The notes under the pieces were generated by a model. That model searched no databases. It was not told where the DNA came from and worked only from the letters and a program-made list of their open reading frames with translations. A program made the position numbers and the translations under genes. Positions 22,901-34,186 of a stretch of DNA of 64,000 nucleotides are shown one piece after another. How positions within the stretch are numbered: position 1 is the stretch's first letter; the number at the start of each line of letters is the position of its first letter. Source of the DNA: Breviolum minutum Mf 1.05b.01 (Eukaryota > Sar > Dinophyceae > Suessiales > Symbiodiniaceae); the NCBI GenBank assembly GCA_000507305.1, contig DF240738.1, positions 45,159 to 109,158 of the forward strand. Reading direction: 5' to 3'.

Positions 22901-25900
22901 ATTTGAATCATCATCTCATCTTTCCGTGTTTCTGTTGCATTACCAGTCGTTCAAACAAACATCGCCCGCCACCTCTGTCCCGTTGTCGTTGATTGAACAG
23001 CAATACACGTAGCAAGCAGTAGGGTCTCTTCATGCATAGTGATATAACTTGAATGACCATATGACACCATATCATTTTTAGGGTCCCGATTCCTTCATGA
23101 GAGCCCTTGGGAACATTTTGGGCCGATTCACATGGAGATGAAGACCACATCCCCTCAGACTTGCTATGACCAGGTGCTTTTGTCAGCACCCCGCGCATTG
23201 ACAATGTGTTAAGCACTTGGGCAGCTGTCGATGGTCTTATATCGATGGTAAATGATGAGGCTTGACCTTTTGCAACCAAATCACCAACTTTGCCGCGATC
23301 CGACTTTGATGAAACACCTCACCAAAGTCGTGGTTGAGGGAACACGGGGTAGAGCTTTCCAAATATGGGCTCATTTCAGGCTCGCTGAATCATGTCTAGA
23401 TATAATATCTATACATCATAGTATAGTTTACTAGGGTCATCATCGAGAACCCGACCTTGTCACTTGTGACTTTCTAAGCGTTCACACACCAGTAGCAGGA
23501 GATTTCTTGGGAAGAATTCTGGCCATGCCGAGACAGCCAGCGTCTTTTATGTACCCTACCTAAGATAATTCGTATACATAATATCTGGAGGTTGGTTGAG
23601 ATTGAAATGCTTGGCTTGAAAAAGCATCTTTCTGCCTTTTTGTTTGGCTTCCACTCTAAGACTTTGTCACTTTGTTGCTCATTGGTGGATAAGGTTGGTA
23701 ATTCAGTACTCCATCAAGATCTTCAAGTAGCTCTCTCCCTTTCTACTTGCGGATTCTCAAACAGGCTCAGCCACCAACCCAACAGCTAGAATTTCCAACT
23801 CATCCCCTGCTGATTTGTGTCATCACACCTTCGTAACCATGACACCAGGCCTTTGCAACCTCGACGGATATGATGGTGGCAGCTTCTTTTGATCACGAGG
23901 AAGTGGGACTCCTGGTGAAACCTGTGGGAGGCGCTTTCAGTTTCCGCGTTTTTGGGTCAAAGAGGTCAAAAATGTTTCCGCGTTTTCACCAAGATTTTTC
24001 TTTTTGTAGCTCAGCATGGTATCACTGTAGCACGCCAAAAGCTTTCAACAGCTGCTTTAGTTGGAAAATGAGATGTTTTGAAGAGGAGGATGTTTCCTTT
24101 ACATATACAGTAAGGACAATTTTTAGCTAAAATGCGAAAATCTTGGCCATGGTGATATCACTTGGATATGATATGTGTTGTGGCCGGCGTGGGAACTTAG
24201 AGTGGACTCCTGCAAGCTGGCAAGCGAAGTCTGTCAATTTCAGAGGGGGCTGGGCCCGAAGATGAACGAAACATTCAGACATAGGCGATTTCAAGTTACG
24301 GTGACGAGATCATTCACACAGTTTTCAATTGGTTTTACCAAAAACGCCATTTTCATTGGTGATATCCTGGGCGTGTTACCCAGTATACATATATATATAT
24401 ATACACAGGCATGTGTGTGTGTATATATATATATATCTATCATAAAACTGGTTTTCCTTCCATCCCATTCCACCTTTTTTAAGGAAGCGTCTCAGCTGCT
24501 GGTGCAGACTCCGCCATTTTGGAACGATGGCTTGATGGAGCGTTGAAGGCTCAAATGAGTGGCAGGCATCTAGAATTGGTGGATGTTCCAGCCAGCAATT
24601 CGTTAAGAGAAGCACAATCAGAATCTGGCTGGTATTTAATAAGAGTTCTAGCAGATGCATGTTGGAATCTTGACCAGGGGATTTGTAATTTTGCTATACC
24701 TGGTCATGGAAACCTGAACATTTGTGATTTCCGGTGTGTTCAACGCTCAGTCTGTGGCACAATCGTTCCGTATTTCGTGCGCTAGGCCGTGAGTGATGAT
24801 CCTCTCAAGTGGTCTGATGTGGTTTGCCGCAGCTTCTTGTTGTGCCTTGGTGGAACCAACAGCAGAAAAATCACGGGTGAAACTCATAAGGGTTTGCTTG
24901 GAGATACCACTTGAGGTTTCTGAAACCGACATTTTCAAGAGGTTTCTGCAGCAAATAGGAAGCATGATCTAGATGACGATACTAGAATGAATAGGCATCT
25001 ACTATTGAATAGTAAAGCATCTTAAATTGGCTGATAGTAGACCTCTAGTAGATACATCTCTGAATCTGGTATCTATCAATCTTCAGCCATAGGGGTCAAG
25101 ACCTTTCTCAACCTTGGAGGTCTCAAAACTGGTGCAGTTTTTGACCTGCTAAAAGGGATGCGTGTAGGGCAGAGCAACTGCGGGACTTCCTGACAAGTGG
25201 TGTGGGGATTGAGAGTCACTGGGACTCACTCTTGTTGGGTTTAATGGATTTTGTGAAATCAACCCAAGTAGTACTTTTATATGCGGACATCTCTTTGACA
25301 AACTAGTACACTAGTACGGAACTTACCAGAGAGTAGAGCTACAAAGCACTGCGCCGTGGACGCCAAGTCTTTTCCATCACCCCAGGGTACGAGCAGAACT
25401 GGCAGATAGAATAGAAGTATAAGTGTTCTTTCGCAATTTTGTGAGTGGCATTTGGCAGCCAAACTATGCTTCTCAATGGGAGGGAATGATGAATATATAT
25501 ATATATATGTATATATACATACATGTGCATATTCAAGATATAAACAACATATTCCATCAACATATTTTTTTAGTACAGTACATGCCTTGCCAAATTCCAT
25601 TTCCAATGCGTTGAACGGACATAGTGTCTATCCCTTTTACTCTCTTCATTTCAATTGCAATGCTTCGATTCCCTGACATCGGCACGAGGAGCTGCGACTG
25701 TGCCCATGGACTGCATCCCAACTATATGAGCTACTCAGCTTTGAGGGATCTCCTGTGTGGGCAGTGATGATGCATTTCATGCTTCACGGGTTGGTAAGAT
25801 ATCCGGAGATCCCCCGCGTGAAGATGAGATTATGGAAAGGTATCCATGTTGATGAATGAATCAGATTGCTTGAAAGCAAAGTGTGGAGGATTTTGTTCTT

Positions 25901-27534
25901 GAGTTCATAGGCCACCTATGCAGCATCAAAGCCACCAAGAGCTTATTTACCTGGAAGGGTGGAAGGGTGACTAGCCATTTAGAGCAATAGGTAGCTTCAT
26001 GCTATCGCTCAGATATGTTTATATGTATATATATATATTTATTTATATATCTTTACATCTCTCTCTCTCTCTATATATAATACGTACACATGTGTCTGCA
26101 CATTGAATCCACTGAACAACATGATTCACCATTTGGAACACTTGGACTCCCAGTGATCCTTCCGCACCTCACCACCAAGGTAAACATCAGGCACAGCATC
26201 AGCCCCTTTTGGGGAAAGGCATTGTCATCAAGAGCAACAGCAATCAAAGATATGCCACGACGCCCATCTTGGCACAAATGCTACGAAAAGTGGGAGAAGT
26301 CTCGAAGGTACCCATGCAGGACAGACATTGATGTTTGTGGGGAATAGTGGCGTTTTGCTCTTACTGGTGATGGTTGAGTGCACTTCTGTAAAAACGGAGA
26401 CTGAAAGTTTCTGGAATCCAAAATGGACTGTTTTCAAGCAAATTCAGCCTGGTGGAACATGATAACGAACATGGAATATCTCCAAATTGCTCGCCAAACT
26501 CCCAGAAAAGGCGACAACTAACTACTAGACTTTGAGAGCCACTAGTTTGGAGACAAGTTGCATGAGTCTAAAATACTCTGACGTAGGAGCCTCGGAGTGG
26601 ATATTTTACTGCCTCCTTCACGGAAGGTTTGTTACAATTCTGGGCAGCAAGAAAACCGGTACGATGAGGTGGGCTAGAGTTTTTTCGTTGAGTCATATGT
26701 TTCGCCGCCTTCGCTGTTAGGAGTTTGTGGTTCGAAATGATTGCCCCTGCGGTTCCACCATTGGTCCATTGCTCTCAGCGCAGTTGGGCATTCGGACTGT
26801 TGATGTTGGCGCACCACAATGGGCTATGCACAGCTGCAGGTGTGGTGAAACGTTGCGAGGTTGATTCCTGGATACATCATTTATCGATTTAGAGAGTGAA
26901 CTGCCAAATCCCCAGAGGTGATTCATTGTATTCCAATAAGATGCCAGGGCTTCTAACTTTGCGACACACCCTACTCAGTTGGGAGCTGAAGATTTCTTGA
27001 AACAGGGCTCTTTTAAAGGGAAATCAAAAGTGAAAACAGGTAGATAGGACTCCTTCGTTTGAAGCTTGTGAATTTGCTATGTCCTGCTGTTTCCTCATGG
27101 TGTGTGGTGCCCCAACATTTGGGGTGAAGAGGAGTAAATTGGGTGAGGACGCAAATCATGATTTTCTACAGGTGGGCAAGCCACGAAGCCAGGACAAAAA
27201 GTACTTGAGTCAGCTGAGTTTTTCATATTTGTAGTCCGAAGATGATCCACTGTTCGAGCCGGGGACTCTCTATGCACACAGTGTATATCAAGTCTCTGTG
27301 CATTATATATATATATATTTATACATATGTATATACACAGTATGTATGTCTACATTAATTATATGCACACATGATATTACCAAGTACTAGATGGTCGCCA
27401 CCAAGTCAAGACATGTCCGACCTTGGTTGGATTTCAGGGAATCGGCACATCAAGATGATGTCCAAGCTCTGCGTGATCTTTGCAAGGGTTTTTTCCAAAA
27501 CTTTCGCAGCAGCTGGGTTGCACCAAGGGCATAG
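16944..27534 (+). CDS. DNPEP: Aspartyl aminopeptidase, M18 metallopeptidase (15 exons)
   Basis: Removes N-terminal Asp/Glu from peptides; a two-metal, typically cytosolic or vacuolar enzyme. Exons: 16944-17069, 17703-17788, 20111-20213, 20568-20655, 21151-21220, 21690-21822, 22653-22752, 23174-23247, 23849-23906, 24484-24548, 24786-24841, 25689-25729, 26180-26319, 26721-26839, 27438-27534. They sum to 1356 nt, 451 residues plus TAG, with every phase matching. Counting from the first residue seen, family motifs run in order: EFLDF (28), [16 protein letters not shown] (43), KYF (72), AHTDSPCLKL (103), [13 protein letters not shown] (131), [20 protein letters not shown] (240), FDHEEVGS (274), [16 protein letters not shown] (317), [20 protein letters not shown] (383), [13 protein letters not shown] (406). 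The metal ligands H104, D245, E277/E278, D323 and H417 are all kept. Donors are GT except GA after exons 2, 9 and 13 and GC after exons 10 and 12. Acceptors are AG|G except exon 6 (AG|T). The start codon lies in an unseen upstream exon. The exon 6 end is the least certain border. Confidence 0.92.
17786..17849. repeat. 32-bp perfect tandem duplication at an exon-intron border
   Basis: A 32-bp unit beginning AGGGATCCATGG is repeated head to tail (17786-17817 and 17818-17849). The first copy begins inside M18 exon 2 and contains its GA donor (GG|GATCC), so the donor itself is duplicated. Using the second copy would break the reading frame. Confidence 0.85.
17925..18236. repeat. 98-bp GC-rich minisatellite, at least three units before a gap
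   Basis: Units recur with the phrase GGTCAGGATCCGG at 18011, 18109 and 18207, a period of exactly 98. The first unit (from 17925) is 12 bp shorter and diverged. Inside each unit the phrase GTGGACGGGC or variants is itself repeated. The array lies in intron 2 of the M18 gene and runs directly into an assembly gap, so its real length is unknown. Confidence 0.9.
18237..19071. other. Assembly gap, 835 N
   Basis: Unresolved bases directly following the 98-bp minisatellite. Open frames drawn across it are artefacts. The gap is most likely more of the same array and lies wholly inside M18 intron 2. Confidence 0.98.
19085..19131 (+). repeat. Small fold-back repeat, copy 1
   Basis: 47 bp with inverted ends AAAAGTAGAG and CTCTACTTTT able to form a stem around a 27-base loop. 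A diverged copy in opposite orientation sits at 19544-19591. A further partial match (GTGAAAAGTAGA) is at about 19312-19323. MITE-like in form, but no target-site duplication could be defined. Confidence 0.6.
19544..19591 (-). repeat. Small fold-back repeat, copy 2 (inverted)
   Basis: 48 bp; its reverse complement aligns with 19085-19131 along the full length (shared start AAAAGTAGAGTTGCCA, shared end ACTTTT). Similarity continues outward (AACCAGTG versus AACCGGCAAAGCACTC), so the repeated unit is somewhat longer than the stem. Lies in M18 intron 2. Confidence 0.6.
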
Positions 27535-27660
27535 TGGTCTTGTGGCCTTAAAGTCTGAAGAGGTGTAGAAGGAGTTTGGCTCCATTTTCCATCCAAAATG
27601 AAGTGAAATGAAATTGTCAACCTAAATTAGAGCAACACTAACACCGAGAAATTCAGGCTG

Positions 27661-27848
27661 CTAAGCTGCCATATCCAATCCTACCCACATCAACTTCCCA
27701 GCTTTTTTGGTTGTAGAAGTTTCCTTACCCAACTCATGCGAAGGTGTGGATTCCTCCACGAAGCCACTGTGAGATTCGCAAGTTTTCGCCTTTTTCGCTC
27801 TTTTCATACAAGCCAAAACAACGCGCTTCGATTTTCGGAGAAAAAGGC
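27661..27848 (-). CDS. Candidate C-terminal exon, Lys-rich, tail-to-tail with the M18 gene
   Basis: Minus-strand frame from an AG|G acceptor (GCAACGAG|GCCTTT) to a stop at 27661, 61 codons plus stop. Reads LFLRKSKRVVLACMKRAKKA, then a Ser/Glu/Thr-rich tail with ELGKETSTTKKAGK. No family recognised. It ends 127 bp from the M18 stop on the opposite strand, which would make the two genes convergent. Overlapping + frames exist, so the strand is not certain. Confidence 0.33.
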
Positions 27849-27877
27849 CTCGTTGCGATTTCCCAAAGGCAAAGGGT

Positions 27878-28190
27878 ATGGTGGGATGGATAGATGCTTC
27901 ATGGCAGAGATGGACAGTGCATGATTTTGACTTCAAGTCTTTGTTGCCAGAAGTTGAGATAGTTAACATCAGCCATTTCCCCTCTCCCGTCATTGCTTTT
28001 TTGGTCCCGGGTAAAAAAGGTCTCCATCCCTACATCTTCAACAAGGGCATCACTTCCGGCCTGTTTGGTCGAACCGAGGAAATCACAGAGCCAATGCGTT
28101 TGGTCAACGTGGCAATGTGCGGCCTGGATGCACGAAAGCTTCTTGCTGGGAAACCCAGTGTGGCAATGGCAGGTTGAACTTCTCAAAGCT
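27878..28190 (+). CDS. Ambiguous open region, possible exon
   Basis: A + frame reads HPYIFNKGITSGLFGRTEEI and RLVNVAMCGLDARKLLAG up to a GT donor (AATGGCAG|GTTGAA). A minus frame (27899-28252) over the same bases is equally open, with DALVEDVGMETFFTRDQKS. I cannot decide between them by eye, and no domain is recognised in either. Confidence 0.22.
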
Positions 28191-28997
28191 GGATATACTG
28201 TAAGCTTTAGGAAGGTGGCATATAAGCTGGCATGTTTGAAGATGAAGTACATACCTCTGGGCTAAGATGATGAACTTGGTGTTTTGTTGGATGTTTCAAG
28301 GACACCTGACACCTGACACAATCAGGTCTCGCTTAGCAGATAACACCGCCTGTGCCTATGACTTCGGGTGGCATGACTTTCATGCCAGTGGACATGGCAC
28401 CTTCAATGGTCCGGTGCCCAGTTTTTGCCAATCTTAGTTCCTCCGACAATCATAGGATCTCGTTAAATTGTTTGTTTTGAGATCCCAGAACCTTGTTGTA
28501 CCAAGTCAACAACACTCTTTTTTGGAGGGTCCAGTGATTCTTAGGGTTTCAATATCAACAACCGACTGAAGGCAATGCCAAACAGAAGGTAATGGTATGT
28601 GGGAAGTTGGTACCTGCGCAGTTGCAGCTTCCCTGAAGTAAGAATTACTGTACCCGGTACCCACAATTGGAGATCTCTCAGCCAGAAGGATCTGGACTCC
28701 GAAATCTTCTAGAACTTGGTGATTTTACAGTAGTAGGAAACCACTAACCAGTGGTTTTTGAAGAGCTTGAATTTTGACACACAGTTGACAAGGTTTTCGA
28801 AACCGTGATCCTCCAACTAGTACTCCAAACGAAGGAGCGGTTGAATTTTCAAGGTGATGAAACTGGCATGTCCCTCCCTTGGCCCATGACATATCTTTGG
28901 TGGTTGAGGCAACAACTTCTTACCCTTGGCACATACCAGATGGACTGATCAAATCCGGGGATGGTTGTTGGGGGCAACCATTTTGTTTGGCGACCAT

Positions 28998-29140
28998 TTA
29001 TTTTGATCTCATGAGTTGACAGTCAGAAACTCCAAAGTCATGACAAAGAGCAATAGCTGGTACAGTAGATATCAATAGGTTGGAAGCACTGACATTGGCA
29101 TGGAATCTCTTCTGTGGAAGAGACGGCCCAGAATCATTGT
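28998..29140 (-). CDS. Candidate C-terminal exon, unknown protein
   Basis: Minus-strand frame with a stop at 28998. Reads SLPQKRFHANVSASNLLIST and CHDFGVSDCQLMRSK. The frame stays open upstream to 29234 with LLHAAVVGRFCHIEIL, which has a faint ankyrin look but lacks the full repeat. Function unknown. Confidence 0.22.
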
Positions 29141-29445
29141 TTTCTACTATGTGTGTGGATATTCCAAGAATCTCAATGTGACAGAAACGGCCAACCACCG
29201 CAGCATGGAGGAGCATCAACATGATTGCATTCAAGATGGAGGACTGCTGTTCATATTTAGTGGGAATGTGAAGTTGAGGGAGATCTAGAACTGTGATCTC
29301 GTGAAAGTAACACTGTCTGTTGCAGAGCTCAAGAATTCATGAACAATGATATAGAATATGGAATGTATATTTCAATTATTATATACACCATGTTACGACT
29401 CTTTCTATATTTCAACATGAGTTGTATACATGCCCAAGTCAGCAG

Positions 29446-29646
29446 GATGTGACCGATGCCGAGCCTGAAAGTTTGGCAGAAGATGACGAGAAGGAGTTGT
29501 CGGTAGTCCATCCTGCCAGGCCGACCACCGAGTTGTTGGAACCCGCGGAAGTTTCGATTGGGAGTGATGTTGAGAGAGATTCGTGGGTTTTCTGGTGGAA
29601 TTTTGAAAGCGGACGTAAGCCAGGTCATCCTGCGCCGGATGTATAA
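29446..29646 (+). CDS. Candidate exon, acidic linker-like protein segment
   Basis: AG|G acceptor (GTCAGCAG|GATGTG). 66 codons to a stop, reading DVTDAEPESLAEDDEKEL, then PARPTTELLEPAEVSIGS. Strongly acidic and Pro/Glu-rich, typical of a disordered linker. A donor probably lies before the stop (around 29610-29625) but was not fixed. The overlapping minus frames are less protein-like. Confidence 0.35.
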   Translation, partial: DVTDAEPESLAEDDEKELSVVHPARPTTELLEPAEVSIGSDVERDSWVFWWNFESGRKPGHPAPDV

Positions 29647-30219
29647 TTGTTGGGAGCAATATGTCCTTTTAGGTGATAAAAAGTGAAACGCAAGAATGAG
29701 GCTTCAAAACAGTCAAGCATGTTGGAACACCACTGCTTGAGAGTCCAATACAAAACGATTTTGAGAGCGACAATGGATATGGATGGCTGTCATGAAATTG
29801 GCTCTAAATGGTGGTTTTCCTTTCAGGTATGTTCTAGCCTCGGAAATGTCGGTGTCAACCTTTTATAAGAAATGCTTTGTGTTCGAATCCGAAACTGCAC
29901 AGTTGGATTTTAGGTCCCCAACTCAATTGGAGACACAAGATTTCACAAGATACCTAAAATGGTGATGTGACACAAAGAAAACGCCAGTGGGGCCTGGCGC
30001 TTTCGGGGTTGCCGATCGAAAACCGATTTCCCCCCACACAGCCAGGCTGCAGAAAAGGTCGTGTGCTGTGGGCAGTGCGTTGCTTTTGCTGACGACATGG
30101 GAGCGTTGGGACGTGTTTGGCGTTCGGCAGTTGTAAATGTGAAGGATCAACAGAGATCCACAAAGGATGTAGACAGGACAGGATATATTCCCCAGTCAGT
30201 TTGAAGTTCGAAACTGCCA

Positions 30220-31210
30220 AACTTTTTGGCTAATGCTATTTTTCTTGCCACATTCTAAGACTTAAGAAGGGTTTAATTGATATAGAGGTATATAGACATT
30301 TAGTCTACGGCTTTGACGTATGCATGTCCAGCACAGCAATGAACCACGTTTTCGCAAACAGGGGCGCTTCTGCCACTTGTTCCCATGATCAGTGAACACA
30401 GCTACAAAATTCTACAAAGGTCCATAGAGATCCATTTTACACCCCTCAACTTGCTGGTGTAATGCACAAGCAATGACTATACCTCTACAGAATCCACCTT
30501 TACAGGCATTGAGAACTATTGAGAGTCATCCACCCTCATTCCAGCGGGTCTGTTGAGTATCAGCGCTGAGGTTGGCAGCACACTTTTCCTACTCCCGGCA
30601 GGAGGATGGGCTAGTGGAGAACACCAAGCTGCTTGAAAGGTCTCAAGGGTTCCGGGTATCAGGATGGACTTCTGTGGAAAAAGATAGCTGGACACCAGGA
30701 AGCATTACTTGGAGAGAAGACTGCGCTGAAGGGTAGCGATTTTGGATGTCGAAATTGATTTTCCCGGGGTGTATAATCATACCATGTAATCATGTACTTC
30801 TGGTTACATAACTTGTAGCGACTTCCAATCATCCCACTTGTATTGGTGATTTGATTATGAAACCCACAAATACACCTTACTGTCAGGTTGGTGAACTTGT
30901 TTCTCTTATCAGTGAAACTGATAGATAGTGGGATGACAATCCAGATGGAAGGTTTGGAACATGTGCTTTGAAATCTGCCAGCCTCACTACCTTCTCACGA
31001 TCTTCCAAAAAAGCCCTGAGCCATGTCAGGTATCTGCAATGGAGCCAGACTCTGTCAGCCTGAAAAAGATGCGGTAGCATGTTTTTTTGCTGCTGGGGTT
31101 GAGGGATTTGTTTAGACTTTCTAGATGTCGTTGCCAACACTCCATTGTAGAAGAGTAGAACGCAATTCTTCCAAACAAAAATCCAGGTTACTGGTACAGT
31201 ATACATGTAG
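30220..31210. other. No supported gene
   Basis: No frame with both splice borders and protein-like content was found on either strand. A 107-codon minus frame (30883-31206) is open but shows no motif. Probably intronic or intergenic. Confidence 0.45.
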
Positions 31211-31217
31211 AGCTATG

Positions 31218-31307
31218 TAGTATATGTATCTGTACATGTACATTCACTGTATAGTCTTCTACTAGTATATGTATCTGTACATGTACATTCACTGTATAGT
31301 CTTCTAC
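31218..31307. repeat. 45-bp tandem duplication
   Basis: Two identical copies of a 45-bp AT-rich unit starting TAGTATATGTATCTG, the second at 31263. It is followed by a short partial repeat of CTTCTACTAG. Non-coding. Confidence 0.9.
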
Positions 31308-31898
31308 TAGCTTCTACTAGCAACATTTCAAAGAAATATGACATGAACTTGGCATGTCTCTTAGATTCCTGCGTTCCTCGTCACTTCTATCGAACGGTGG
31401 GCCCTCGGCGGCATGTCTGAACTCTGTAGCTTTCGGCAGTTGCTGAAGGCTTGGGTGGGGTGGGTTGGTTAGTCTTGTGATGTTGCTAGATGCTTTTTTT
31501 GATAAGTTTAACTTCGTGAGTTGACGTTAGTTCTTTGTTATGGATGTTCAACCAAATTTTGGTCGATTTTTTGTTCATTTGCTGCTTCATCGGTTTTGAA
31601 TGTTGCCTGAGACAGTTATCGCAAGTTTTATCAGTTACCCAGTTTTCAGGGAAGGGGCGTGTTGTTTGTGATGTATGACCACCTGCCTTTTTGACAGATG
31701 CTTCCTCAACTGCCATCTCATGGCACCCTGCCGGCCGCTGGCCTCTTAGGGAGTTTGACAGTAAAAAATTCTTGGATAATCTAGGAAATTTGGAGTGGCT
31801 ACGTATGGGAATTCTGTGTGTTTGGTGGGGTCGTGCCAGACTTACCAAGATTTACCTAAAGACCTAGTTATTGACAAAGACCATGAGCTTTTTTGCAG

Positions 31899-32104
31899 AA
31901 AGAATCAATTCTGGTCAAAGGATGTCCTGACCGTGCCATTTTCCAAACTTTTCAAGCCAAGCCAACACTGAAGTGTGATTGCTTGTACAAAATTCATCCC
32001 AAGGTTTCTGACAATTTTCTCCACATAGGTGGTAAAACTCCCATGACTTTTGTTTTCCAAGGCCCTCAGCGGCCGAGTGCCATGCAATGGAGCCAGGAAC
32101 TGAT
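31899..32104 (+). CDS. Candidate exon, unknown protein
   Basis: Good acceptor (GCTTTTTTGCAG|AAAGAA). The frame reads ESILVKGCPDRAIFQTFQ, LKCDCLYKIHPKVSDNFL and KTPMTFVFQGPQRPS. Two Cys-containing runs; no family recognised. The 3' border is uncertain, since the frame is open to 32141. Confidence 0.33.
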
Positions 32105-32199
32105 TGGTTGGCTCGTTTTGAGATGGCAGACTTACCTTTAAATTTTACAAGCCTCCTTGAGGCTGAAACCAACACAGTTTGGAGCACAAAAAGTTCCCC

Positions 32200-34050
32200 T
32201 CACAGCGCCAACCCTTTCAGTAATTATTAATTATCATTGGAGCAAATGTCATGATTAAGCATTGCAGTAGATGTCTTGAAAGTTGGACGTTCTACTTTTT
32301 TCATCTGTCTTCTACCATGAAATCCATTGCTCAATGCCAGCCAGTGTATGGCTTGCATTTCAAACTTTCCACTCATTCTCTAGGATGATCCGGCCACGAA
32401 TTCAGTGCGTTGCTGGGAAGTGAAGCACTGACTCATCCAATCTCACTATCTCATTGCTTGCAGAATTGCAATAGTTGAAAGTAGACGGCAATTGCCTCGC
32501 ATGGATTTGGTTGTTTCTGGCTCCCATATAGATACTACCTTTTTGGACTTGCCCACCATCTACTTTCACGTCGCATGGTCCAACCTGTGTCATTGAGCGG
32601 TCATCTGACATTCAGGAGTTCCAGAGAATGGATCCCAAGGGTTGCCGGCCTCAGCATCCCACAGCAAACTGGAAACTGGAAATGGGTTAAACTTCCCGAG
32701 ACCAAGAAATTTTCCAAAGGCTCCTAGCTTTGGAGTATGGAATGTCATTCCGAATCGCAAAACATTACAAATTGTTTGCTTCGAGTTCATTGCAAAAGCA
32801 GGCCCTTCAAAAGTAAAATGATTGCCAACCCAATAGATTTCTTTATATGTATATGTATAGAGTATGTATATGTATATATATATACTTCAGATTTATGTAT
32901 GAATATACGTGTATATATATATATATACCTTGGTGAACAATAGTGACGCCATGTGACGTCACCCGAAATGGTGTTTTAGTGGGAGAACTCCTCCCAAATC
33001 GGAAGACACTTCACGAAGTTCCAGGAGGCTGGTGAAATATCGCTACGTACTCGCCCAATAAAGTAAGATAAATATGATACAGGTATATATTTATATACAT
33101 ACATACAACCAATATACATATAAGATAATAAGATATCCTTGTAAGCACCATCTGTTTTGGCAGTTTGGAAGGCTCTGATCTATTTTTGCGCCTGCCTCCC
33201 AAAGCTTTGTGAGGTTGATCCTCTCGTTACTGCCTCGGGACTAGGCGCGACAAGGGGAGATTCACGTTTTGATTGGCAGATGCGATATTTACAACTTGAA
33301 CAAAGCCTATCTCGGTCTTGTCTCGATACTGCGATACATGCTATCAATGAAAGATGTTTGTCATTCCGTTTTCAGTAATGAGAAAGCCAGATTGTTTCAA
33401 AGATGATCACGGAAAGGCTGCATTTAAGATTTCGTGCACGAAGGGTGAAGAGCGACTCAGTCATACAAAGATTATAAAAAGCCCTTATAAGGATCTCCAT
33501 GAACCTGCCAGTCAAATGGCATGTTTGGGTTTTGGTTCTACTGCCCGGTTGAACATATCCTTTTCTATCCCAAGGCTACCTATCCAAAGTCGAAGGAATG
33601 AAATATGACTCTCCAACCTAGTGGAAAACAAATAGGAAGAAAACGAGGACTTCTCCTCACTTTCCCAGTTCCACTTGGTTGGAGCTACGGGAGGGTACGT
33701 TATTTTCATCGGCCGAGGTCTTTTGGTGGGTGGCTTGGTGTCAAGGCAAGTTGGGGTAAAACCTGGAAAAGTTGAGCTGGAATTTTCATCATTGGAATAT
33801 TGGAGGTCATCAAAGATTCGTGAGATTCTAGGGTGGCAAGCTTCAAAATGAAACATTTTGCTTGGACTGTTGGCTTCAAGCCTTGCACATAGGAATGGAT
33901 GATGTCAACGTTCAAACCAGGACATCTGGAACTCATTTTTGGTCAGCAAGATGTGCCAAACTTGTGTCCTTCCTGTGATCCTGCTGGTATTTGCACCGGA
34001 TTTGCACCGTGGCCCAGTTTTTTGTCGTGTCACTCTCCATCCTCGCTCTG
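32200..34050. other. No supported gene
   Basis: Contains AT-dinucleotide tracts (near 32845-32930 and 33070-33120) and short open frames only. No frame with paired splice sites and a recognisable motif was found. Probably intron or intergenic DNA 5' of the RING-finger gene. Confidence 0.45.
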
Positions 34051-34102
34051 AAAACCCTGCCATGGAGTCCCCGGAGGGCTTTGCTCCCTTGCAACTTGGA
34101 CC

Positions 34103-34186
34103 CTTAGCGTGGGGCAAGTTAAATGAGTGGATTCAGACTCCGCTCTCGGTGTGGGGCACCTTGCGTCAGTGGACTCAGACTCCGCT
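34103..34186 (+). repeat. 42-bp in-frame tandem repeat (WG-x-L-x-x-W-x-QTPL)
   Basis: Two diverged 42-bp copies keep the frame of an open stretch starting at an ATG at 34062. Both translate to W-G-(K/T)-L-x-x-W-x-Q-T-P-L. Differences fall partly at third positions. The host frame runs 57 codons to a stop at 34233 and may be a first exon or a repeat-derived open frame. Confidence 0.4.

Noticed and set aside
22753-23012. Frame starting just after M18 exon 7 ([11 protein letters not shown]) as a continuation of the peptidase
   Set aside because: It loosely resembles the RLDN motif, but the real match (STPRIDNV) is in exon 8 at 23174 and joins in phase.
24747-24965. Minus-strand 72-codon frame and a + strand signal-peptide-like frame from the ATG at 24799
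   Set aside because: Both overlap M18 exon 11 (24786-24841), whose frame and phase are fixed by the family motif SFLLSCDCAH. They show how protein-like chance frames can look here.
26717-26926. Minus-strand frame over 26717-26926
   Set aside because: Opposite strand of M18 exon 14, which carries [14 protein letters not shown] on +.
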